Shown piece by piece: positions 1 to 4,948 of a stretch of 6,462 nt of DNA. The stretch spans positions 1 through 6,462 of the forward strand of contig JAEYWB010000765.1 in the NCBI GenBank assembly GCA_023429275.1, in the 5' to 3' direction. Both the position numbers and the translations under genes were made by a program. Position 1 is the stretch's first letter. Every line of letters starts with the position of its first letter. Below the pieces are notes generated by a model. The model worked only from the letters and a program-made list of their open reading frames with translations. It had not been told where the DNA came from and searched no databases. This stretch comes from Planctomycetota bacterium (GTDB lineage Bacteria > Planctomycetota > Planctomycetia > Planctomycetales > Planctomycetaceae).

Positions 1-2
1 TT

Positions 3-1325
3 ATGGTGCGGTTGCTCGGGGATCGGCGCGTCGTTGTCGGGATGGCTCTCGGACTGTTCTGCGTCACCGGCTGCACGAAGCCTCCTGCTCCAGCCCCCAC
101 CGCTCCGACGACCGGGGGGCCCGCCGCTCCGACGGCTCCTGCCGCCCCGGCAGCGACTGCCAAGGCCGAGGACGTCAAGGCGGCCCGGGCGCGGATCGCC
201 GCGCTGGGCTCGCGGAGCGTTGCGACCCCGAAGGAGGGAGACCTCCTGACCGAGATCGTCATCCAGGACGGCTCCAACGTGACGGCCGAGGACGTCGCGC
301 TGTTCGGAAAGCTGACCGACCTCAAGAAGCTTCACATCATCAACTGCCGCGCTCTCAATGACGCGATGGTCGGAACGCTGACGGGGCTCAAGGACCTGAC
401 GAGCCTCGCCCTGACGAACACGGTCATCGGCGACGACGCCGTGACGACGATCGTCAAGTCGTTCCCGAAGCTGACCGAGCTGGACCTGTCATCGAACACG
501 AACATGACCAAGGGGGTCGTCAAGATCCTGAGCGAGATGACCAGCCTCGAGCGGCTGACTCTCGTACAGAACCGGGTCGATGACATTGGTGCGCAGCGGC
601 TCGCGAATCTTCAGAATCTCCGCGCCCTCGACCTCCGCGGCAACATGGAAGCCGGGGACATGGCTCTCGAGATCGTCGGCGACCTGCCGAAGCTCGTCGG
701 CTTCAAGCATCGCAGCACCGCCGTCACCGACAGCGGAATGGAATCGCTCGCGAAGAACCAGACACTCGATTCGCTCCTCATTCAGGACTTCGCGATCACT
801 GATCAGTCCGGTCAGCACCTCGCCAAGCTCGGCAAGCTGACGCAGCTCGAACTCTTCCGCTGTCAGGGATTCGGGTCGGAAGGGGTTCTCGCTCTCAAGG
901 GGATGGGGCTGACGCGGCTGACGCTCCGCGATCTGCCGAACGTCGATGACCGGGCGATGGAGGTCTTCGACGACCTGCCGAAGCTCCGTCGGCTCTACCT
1001 GCACGAACTCGCGTCGGTCAGCGACTCGGGGCTCGCCCACCTGGCGAATCTCAAGTCGCTCGAGCTTCTCGACATCTGGACGGTTCCCCAGATGACCGAC
1101 GCGACGATCGACGTCATCGCGTCGCTTCCGAGTCTCAAGGAGCTGACGATCCGGACGACCGGGATCACGGATGCCGCGATCGACAAGCTCCTCGCGATGA
1201 AGGGGCTCACGTCGCTCACTTTGAAAGAGAACGGCGCGGTGACGGACGAGGCTCTCAAGAAGCTCTCCAGCCGCAAGTGGACGAAGCTCGACATCGGGAG
1301 CGACAGCGCGGCGGAAGCCCCGTAA
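3..1325 (+). CDS. Leucine-rich-repeat lipoprotein (440 aa)
   Basis: This is a secreted, lipid-anchored repeat protein, probably a binding or scaffold protein with no enzymatic role visible. Residues 1-24 form a lipoprotein signal: Arg at 3, 8 and 9, a hydrophobic stretch 10-22 and the lipobox VTGC with the lipidated Cys at 24. Residues 25-52 are a Pro/Ala/Thr-rich tether. From about residue 104 to 432 there are about 13 tandem LRRs of 24-25 residues, with the pattern LxxLxxLxLxx and then a short helix often starting with TDxG or DDxA (for example VTDSGMESLAK and VSDSGLAHLAN). This is the long, helix-bearing RI/cysteine-containing-like type common in planctomycetes. A degenerate repeat (RKWTKLDIGSD) ends the array. 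The ATG at 3 fits the signal peptide well, but only two bases precede it, so its ribosome binding site is not visible and a more upstream start cannot be excluded. The ligand is unknown. The hydrolase gene follows after 57 bp. Confidence 0.88.
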   Translation: MVRLLGDRRVVVGMALGLFCVTGCTKPPAPAPTAPTTGGPAAPTAPAAPAATAKAEDVKAARARIAALGSRSVATPKEGDLLTEIVIQDGSNVTAEDVALFGKLTDLKKLHIINCRALNDAMVGTLTGLKDLTSLALTNTVIGDDAVTTIVKSFPKLTELDLSSNTNMTKGVVKILSEMTSLERLTLVQNRVDDIGAQRLANLQNLRALDLRGNMEAGDMALEIVGDLPKLVGFKHRSTAVTDSGMESLAKNQTLDSLLIQDFAITDQSGQHLAKLGKLTQLELFRCQGFGSEGVLALKGMGLTRLTLRDLPNVDDRAMEVFDDLPKLRRLYLHELASVSDSGLAHLANLKSLELLDIWTVPQMTDATIDVIASLPSLKELTIRTTGITDAAIDKLLAMKGLTSLTLKENGAVTDEALKKLSSRKWTKLDIGSDSAAEAP

Positions 1326-1371
1326 ACCTCGCCGCCGCGACTCTCCCGCCCGGAACAAGATCAGACCAGAC

Positions 1372-1375
1372 GAGG
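1372..1375 (+). promoter_or_regulatory. Ribosome binding site of the ceramidase-like gene
   Basis: GAGG lies 7 nt before the ATG at 1383. It supports that start, which also gives a clean signal peptide. The 57-bp gap after the LRR gene shows no obvious terminator hairpin, so read-through from the LRR gene is likely (inference). Confidence 0.6.
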
Positions 1376-1382
1376 TGCTTCG

Positions 1383-2855
1383 ATGAGAATCCGTTCATCG
1401 GTGGTGAGCAGTGCTGTTGCAGTGGCTGCAGTCGTCCTGGGGCTGATGAGGGGAGTCGACGGGGCCGAGCTGTCGGTCGGCGCGGCGACGGTCAGCATTA
1501 CCCCCGATCAGCCGATCGCTCTCGATGGCCAGATGCGGACCCGCATCGCCCGGCAGGTGCAGAGCCCCTGCATGGCGACCGCGCTCGCGCTGGAATCGCG
1601 CGACGGCGAAAAGTCCCAGGATGAGGCGATCCTCGTGTCGTGCGACCTGGTTGCCATCCGGAAGGAGCTGTCGGAGGCGGTCCGCGGGCGGATGAAGGAG
1701 CGGCTTCCGGACTTCCCGGCCCACAAGCTCATCCTGAGCGCGACCCACACCCACACCGGTCCGGTCACGCAGGAGGGGAAGTACGAAGGGATCGACGGTG
1801 ACGTCATGCGGCCGAAGGCGTACGTCGAGTTCGCCGCCGACCGCATCGTGGAGGCCGCCGCCCAGGCCTGGGCGGGGCGTAAGCCCGCGAGCGCCGGCTG
1901 GGGCCTCGGACACGCCGTCGTCGCCCAGAACCGCCGGGCGCTCTACGCCAATGGCGATGCGGTGATGTACGGCAAGACCGACGGTCCGTCGTTCCGCGGC
2001 CTGGAGGGGCATGAAGACGACGGCGTCGAGGTCCTCTTCTTCTGGGACAGCGAAAAGCGGCTTCTGGCGACGGCGGTGAACATCGCCTGCCCCGCCCAGG
2101 AGGTCGAGGGGCTCTCCGTCGTGAGTGCCGACTTCTGGCACGAGGTCCGCGAGAGCCTTCGCAAGAAGCATGGCGAGGGCCTGCATGTTCTCGCGTGGAC
2201 GGGAGCGGCGGGGGATCAGTCGCCGCATCTGATGTACCGCAAGGAGGCCGAAGAGCGGATGCGAAAACTCCGCGGGATCACCCGGCTGGAAGAGCTCGCC
2301 CGCCGGATCGTCGCCGCCTGGGAGGAGGCCCTCGCCGGCGCGGAACGCGACATCCGGACCGACGTCCCTCTGACTCACATGGTGAAGACGATCGAACTTC
2401 CCCGGCGGCAGGTGACCGAGAAGGAGTACGAAGAGGCCAAAAAGAAGGTCGCAGAGCTTGCGAACGACCCGAAGCAGAAGACGCTGATGAACTGGAATCA
2501 GCGCGCCGTCGACCGGTACGAGCAACAGCGCGACGCGCCGCTTCCTCCATACCAGATGGAGCTGCACGCCCTGCGGCTGGGGGATGTGGCGATCGCGACG
2601 AACGATTTCGAGCTGTTCACCGATTTCGGGGTGCAGATCAAGTCGCGGAGCCCGGCCCTCCAGACGTTCGTGATCCAGCTGGCTGGTCCGGGAAGCTACC
2701 TCGCGACGGCGCGGGCCGTGCGGGGCGGGTCCTACAGCGCGGTGGTCCAGAGCAATGTGATCGGTCCCGAGGGTGGTCAGGAACTGGTGGAGCAGACTGT
2801 CAGCGCCCTCCAGACGCTGTTCACGGGGCGTCCCGCCAGATCCGCGGCGCAATAG
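1383..2855 (+). CDS. Secreted neutral/alkaline non-lysosomal ceramidase-like hydrolase (490 aa)
   Basis: This resembles the N-terminal catalytic domain of the neutral/alkaline ceramidase family, zinc enzymes that cleave the amide bond of ceramides. Residues 1 to about 28 are a Sec signal peptide. The mature part opens with a family-like segment (LSVGAATVSITPDQPIALDG). SATHTHTGP at 119-127 matches the HTHxGP zinc motif, with His122 and His124. GDQSPH at 277-282 matches the GDVSPN-type hexapeptide that carries the nucleophilic Ser, here Ser280. NDFELF at 407-412 supplies a Glu (410), and SYLAT has Tyr439, in the places of the other Glu and Tyr zinc ligands. The position usually holding the second His ligand appears to be Cys236 in NIACPAQ. 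At 490 aa it is shorter than classical ceramidases of about 650-780 aa and seems to lack their C-terminal immunoglobulin-like domain. The real substrate may be another amide or lipid; many planctomycete relatives are uncharacterised. The fold call is firm and the activity is not. Confidence 0.85.
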   Translation: MRIRSSVVSSAVAVAAVVLGLMRGVDGAELSVGAATVSITPDQPIALDGQMRTRIARQVQSPCMATALALESRDGEKSQDEAILVSCDLVAIRKELSEAVRGRMKERLPDFPAHKLILSATHTHTGPVTQEGKYEGIDGDVMRPKAYVEFAADRIVEAAAQAWAGRKPASAGWGLGHAVVAQNRRALYANGDAVMYGKTDGPSFRGLEGHEDDGVEVLFFWDSEKRLLATAVNIACPAQEVEGLSVVSADFWHEVRESLRKKHGEGLHVLAWTGAAGDQSPHLMYRKEAEERMRKLRGITRLEELARRIVAAWEEALAGAERDIRTDVPLTHMVKTIELPRRQVTEKEYEEAKKKVAELANDPKQKTLMNWNQRAVDRYEQQRDAPLPPYQMELHALRLGDVAIATNDFELFTDFGVQIKSRSPALQTFVIQLAGPGSYLATARAVRGGSYSAVVQSNVIGPEGGQELVEQTVSALQTLFTGRPARSAAQ

Positions 2856-2868
2856 GGGAAGGTCCCCT
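2854..2868 (+). terminator. Short hairpin overlapping the hydrolase stop codon
   Basis: AGGGGA-AGG-TCCCCT forms a perfect 6-bp stem with a 3-nt loop, beginning inside the TAG stop codon at 2853-2855. No T-tract follows, so it is not a standard intrinsic terminator. It could stabilise the mRNA 3' end or assist Rho-dependent termination. The gap of about 500 bp that follows agrees with the transcription unit ending near here. Confidence 0.3.
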
Positions 2869-3068
2869 CGACGACGCATCACTGCCCGACGCCGTCGCCT
2901 TCTCTGTCGTTTGACGGAGTCCTTTTATCTCCAGCAGCGTCGCTCTCTTCGGCCCCCGTCGCTGCAGTACGCGCGTCGAAATGAACGAGTCCGAACGTTG
3001 TCCCGTGCGCACATTCGCCCACTTTTGTCGCGCTGCGCAATTGCTTATCTCTTTTGCTCATTTACTCA

Positions 3069-3096
3069 TTGTTCAGGCTGATCAGCAGACTTAAAT
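3069..3096 (+). promoter_or_regulatory. Candidate sigma-70-like promoter for the DUF1559 gene
   Basis: TTGTTC (3069-3074) and TTAAAT (3091-3096) are separated by 16 bp in the AT-richest part of the gap. They match the consensus at 3/6 and 4/6 positions. The spacer holds the perfect palindrome GCTGATCAGC (3077-3086), which could be a regulator site. Transcription from here would give a leader of about 270 nt before the ATG at 3377. Planctomycete promoters are poorly defined, so this is a weak call. Confidence 0.25.
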
Positions 3097-3196
3097 AGAA
3101 CATCAGAAGATGACTGCCGGAGTTTGAGTTTTCAGGTCATGCCGCCCCGAGTCGATTAGAACGGGAGGTGACTGCTCAGCAGACTCTGAACGGCCC

Positions 3197-3290
3197 GCGA
3201 CGCAGCGTGTCGCTTTCCCGCGGTGCCAATATAAAACCGCTTTTATCGGCCTCAAGCCCGCCCGGCGATGACTCGCCCGGGTGAGTGGGC
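3197..3290 (+). promoter_or_regulatory. Potentially structured 5' leader of the DUF1559 gene (three hairpins)
   Basis: Three potential hairpins lie in a row. The first is GCGACGC (3197-3203) with GTGTCGC (3207-3213), 7 pairs including one G-U. The second is ATAAAA (3231-3236) with TTTTAT (3241-3246), loop CCGC, extended by GCC (3225-3227) and GGC (3248-3250) across an internal loop. The third is CCCGGCGA (3261-3268) with TCGCCCGGG (3273-3281), containing one bulge, enclosed by GCCC (3256-3259) and GGGC (3287-3290). It overlaps a competing near-palindrome centred on CCCGGG (3271-3286). I recognise no known riboswitch class. The structure could be regulatory or could be chance pairing in GC-rich DNA. 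Confidence 0.3.
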
Positions 3291-3366
3291 CGTATTCGTC
3301 GCAGTTCTGTCGGCCCTCCCAGCCGGCCTGCTTCATTTCTTGACTCCTTTCTGATGTTGGCCATCT

Positions 3367-3370
3367 GGAG
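3367..3370 (+). promoter_or_regulatory. Ribosome binding site of the DUF1559 gene
   Basis: GGAG stands 6 nt before the ATG at 3377. It fixes the start that yields the short basic leader expected of a prepilin-type protein. Confidence 0.6.
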
Positions 3371-3376
3371 ACAACC

Positions 3377-4348
3377 ATGCTCACCCGCAGACGACGAGAC
3401 GCGTTTACGCTGATCGAACTGCTTGTCGTGATCGCGATTATTGCGGTCCTGGTCGCGATTCTCCTTCCCGCCGTCCAGCAGGCTCGAGAAGCAGCCCGCA
3501 ATAGCCAGTGCAAGAATAACCTCAAGCAGATCGGGGTGGCGATCCACAACTACAACGAGACGTTTGGCTGCTTCCCGCTGGGAAAGCTCACCAACGTCAC
3601 GCTGGGGGGAGCGCAGGCGCGGCCGTGCGGCGACTGGTGGCATGATACGAACTGGTACACGTCGATCTTCCCCTATATCGATCAGCCTGGGCTCTATAAC
3701 GGGCTCAACAACGGCGCGCCGATCGGGTGCAATCAAGGTGTTAATCCCGGCCCCCCCTGGGACGGAAACTGGAAAGCCAAGATCGCCCTCATCCCGGTGT
3801 ACGGTTGCCCGTCGGACGGGAACAAGCCGAACGAAGTCAACTCCGGTTGGCAGCGGGTCCGCACGAACTATCAGCCGAACTGGGGGAATACGAACTTTAT
3901 CCAGGGGAATCTCAGTACGGCCGCGACCGACACCTTCTGGGGAGCACCGTTCGGTCCCGGCCGGACGGTCCAGTTTCGGGACATTGAAGACGGCCCGTCG
4001 AACACGCTTTTGTTCATGGAGGTTCAGACGACGATCGGGACCGGCTACAACGGCTCGATCGCCGACCCCCTCGGCCGGGCCGGTGCCGCCATGGGGCGCA
4101 ATCCCCCGAATGCCCTGGTGAATGAGCTGTCGAGTGTCTGCCCGGCAGTGGCCAACCTCAACGGGATCTATGGCTGCACCGACGTCGGCATCAACGACCA
4201 GATCTTCACCGCCCGCAGCAAGCATACCGGGGGGGTGAACTCGGTGATGTGCGACGGCTCGGTGCAGTTCTTCGGCAACAACATCGACACGGGCGTCTGG
4301 CGAGCTCTCTCGACGACGCGCGGCAAGGATGTCGTCGGGACGTTCTGA
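3377..4348 (+). CDS. DUF1559 prepilin-type protein with H-X9-DG C-terminus (323 aa)
   Basis: This is a type II pseudopilin-like protein of the DUF1559 family, largely restricted to Planctomycetota and relatives. Residues 1-9 are a short basic leader. Cleavage by prepilin peptidase is expected between Ala9 and Phe10 in RRDA|FTLIELL, with the required Glu at +5 (Glu14). The hydrophobic helix runs to about residue 32 and continues as the amphipathic QQAREAARNSQCKNNLKQIG. The globular part has family landmarks: NYNETFGCFP, the CPSD motif at Cys144, and RDIEDGPSNT at about 201-210. Near the end His283, nine residues and Asp293-Gly294 give the H-X9-DG processing-associated signature. The leader uses Ala rather than the usual Gly at -1, which prepilin peptidases often tolerate. 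Length is normal and the gene is intact. Family function is unknown; assembly into a pseudopilus or display through a type II secretion-like machine is inferred from the leader. A small lipoprotein gene follows, a common pairing. Confidence 0.95.
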   Translation: MLTRRRRDAFTLIELLVVIAIIAVLVAILLPAVQQAREAARNSQCKNNLKQIGVAIHNYNETFGCFPLGKLTNVTLGGAQARPCGDWWHDTNWYTSIFPYIDQPGLYNGLNNGAPIGCNQGVNPGPPWDGNWKAKIALIPVYGCPSDGNKPNEVNSGWQRVRTNYQPNWGNTNFIQGNLSTAATDTFWGAPFGPGRTVQFRDIEDGPSNTLLFMEVQTTIGTGYNGSIADPLGRAGAAMGRNPPNALVNELSSVCPAVANLNGIYGCTDVGINDQIFTARSKHTGGVNSVMCDGSVQFFGNNIDTGVWRALSTTRGKDVVGTF

Positions 4349-4368
4349 ATCGAACCGGCACGAGGCAG

Positions 4369-4401
4369 GAGCCGGCAGGCGGTGTCACCGATCGCCGGCT
4401 C
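4369..4401 (+). terminator. Strong intergenic hairpin after the DUF1559 gene
   Basis: GAGCCGGC (4369-4376) pairs perfectly with GCCGGCTC (4394-4401). Inside, CGGT (4380-4383) pairs with ACCG (4387-4390) around a GTC loop. A loosely T-rich stretch (TTGTTT, 4411-4416) follows after 9 nt, so termination would be partial at best. CCGGC at 4355-4359 can instead pair with GCCGG at 4371-4375, giving a competing fold. It may act as an attenuator or an mRNA processing/stability element between the DUF1559 and lipoprotein genes. Confidence 0.45.
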
Positions 4402-4444
4402 GCACACCTGTTGTTTCACCACCCTGAACGTGAGTGCTCAACTT

Positions 4445-4849
4445 ATGCGGCGGTTTCTTGCTTTGGGAATAGCCCTCACGCTTTCCTCCGGGTGCGGAGG
4501 GGGGAGCGCGCCATCCCGCCCAACCGTGCAGCTCAGCGGAAAAGTGATGTTCGGCGCGAAGCCGCTCGAGGACGCGACGATCGTGTTCGACCCCGAGGAT
4601 GGCAAAGGCGCTCCGGCGAGTGCCCCGGTCGAGAAGGGGGAGTACCAGGTCTACGTTCAGACCGGCCCCAAGCTGGTGCGGATCACGTCGAACCGCAAGA
4701 GTCCCGAGGTCCAGACCTCCGACACACCGCCGCTCCCCAGCGGCAAGGATTCGGTTCCGGACATCTACAACACCAGGACGACTCTGAAGAAAGAGGTCAA
4801 AGAGGCGGAGACGGGTGTCGACTTCACCCTCCAGCCTCCGAAGAAGTGA
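4445..4849 (+). CDS. Small lipoprotein with carboxypeptidase-regulatory/transthyretin-like domain (134 aa)
   Basis: This is a short exported lipoprotein, probably a single beta-sandwich domain. The ATG at 4445 is chosen because it begins directly with a lipoprotein signal: RR at 2-3, hydrophobic residues 4-13 and the lipobox SSGC with Cys17, followed by a GGGS linker. An in-frame GTG at 4382 would add 21 residues before the signal and lies inside the intergenic hairpin, so I reject it. The mature part starts VQLSGKVMFGAKPLEDATIV, the typical opening of the carboxypeptidase-regulatory-like fold (G-x-V-x-x-G-x-P-L-x-x-A-x-V). It continues with FDPEDGKG and GEYQVYVQTGPKLVRI and ends with DFTLQPPKK. 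No clear Shine-Dalgarno precedes the ATG, unlike the neighbouring genes. Such lipoproteins very often follow DUF1559 genes in planctomycetes, which suggests a shared envelope role, but no activity is known. A likely terminator follows at once. Confidence 0.85.
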   Translation: MRRFLALGIALTLSSGCGGGSAPSRPTVQLSGKVMFGAKPLEDATIVFDPEDGKGAPASAPVEKGEYQVYVQTGPKLVRITSNRKSPEVQTSDTPPLPSGKDSVPDIYNTRTTLKKEVKEAETGVDFTLQPPKK

Positions 4850-4850
4850 C

Positions 4851-4871
4851 GGCCTGCCCGTTCAGGCTTTT
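4851..4871 (+). terminator. Likely intrinsic terminator after the small lipoprotein gene
   Basis: GCCTG (4852-4856) pairs with CAGGC (4863-4867) around a 6-nt loop, extended by a G-U pair, and TTTT follows directly (4868-4871). It begins two bases after the TGA at 4847-4849. The stem and T-tract are short. An overlapping alternative hairpin, CGTTCA (4859-4864) with TGAACG (4871-4876), would compete with it. Confidence 0.5.
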
Positions 4872-4916
4872 GAACGTGGCTGATCCGAGTGTTCACAAGG
4901 CGCTCAGTGCGTGACC

Positions 4917-4939
4917 GTACCGGCCTTCTCCGTCGGTAC
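4917..4939 (+). promoter_or_regulatory. Hairpin upstream of the TPR gene
   Basis: GTACCG (4917-4922) and CGGTAC (4934-4939) form a perfect 6-bp stem with an 11-nt loop, just before the ATG at 4949. It favours this part being untranslated leader rather than coding from the upstream GTG codons at 4889 or 4907, and could influence translation. Its function is unknown. Confidence 0.25.
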
Positions 4940-4948
4940 TCGGCCTGG

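Larger units (their letters stand above)
2869..3376. other. Intergenic region without a convincing gene
   Basis: This stretch separates the hydrolase and the DUF1559 gene. The frames open here on either strand are overhangs of frames that overlap real genes, or are Arg/Ser/Pro-rich with no recognisable motif. From about 2925 to 3125 the sequence is clearly more AT-rich than the flanking genes, as expected for a promoter region. It holds the palindromes GCAATTGC (3037-3044) and GCTGATCAGC (3077-3086), a 10-bp direct repeat (3082-3091 and 3176-3185), a weak promoter match (3069-3096) and a potentially structured leader (3197-3290). I see no tRNA, and no known riboswitch that I recognise. Confidence 0.6.

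Noticed and set aside
104..180. Repetitive Pro/Ala/Thr coding stretch in the LRR gene as a possible DNA repeat or recombination site
   Set aside because: It is a typical low-complexity tether after a lipoprotein Cys. The DNA has no regular repeat unit.
489..1358. A 289-codon minus-strand frame opposite the LRR gene
   Set aside because: It mirrors the repeat structure of the LRR gene and has no independent domain signal. It is a composition artefact.
1395..2882. A 495-codon open frame on the minus strand opposite the hydrolase gene
   Set aside because: The + strand gene has a signal peptide, a Shine-Dalgarno and clear family motifs. The antisense frame is Arg/Leu/Pro-rich, has no motif I recognise, and arises from high GC at third codon positions.
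2773..3081. A 102-codon + frame running from the hydrolase end into the intergenic gap
   Set aside because: It mostly overlaps the hydrolase in another frame, is Arg/Ser-rich, and has neither a Shine-Dalgarno nor a domain.
3340..3345. TTGACT as a -35 element close to the DUF1559 gene
   Set aside because: No reasonable -10 element follows at 16-18 bp, and transcription would begin at or after the start codon.
3176..4225. A 349-codon minus-strand frame opposite the DUF1559 gene and its leader
   Set aside because: The DUF1559 assignment is certain from its N- and C-terminal signatures. The opposite frame shows no recognisable motif.
4382..4444. A longer small lipoprotein starting at GTG 4382
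   Set aside because: It would bury the lipoprotein signal 21 residues inside the protein, and its start lies within a strong hairpin.
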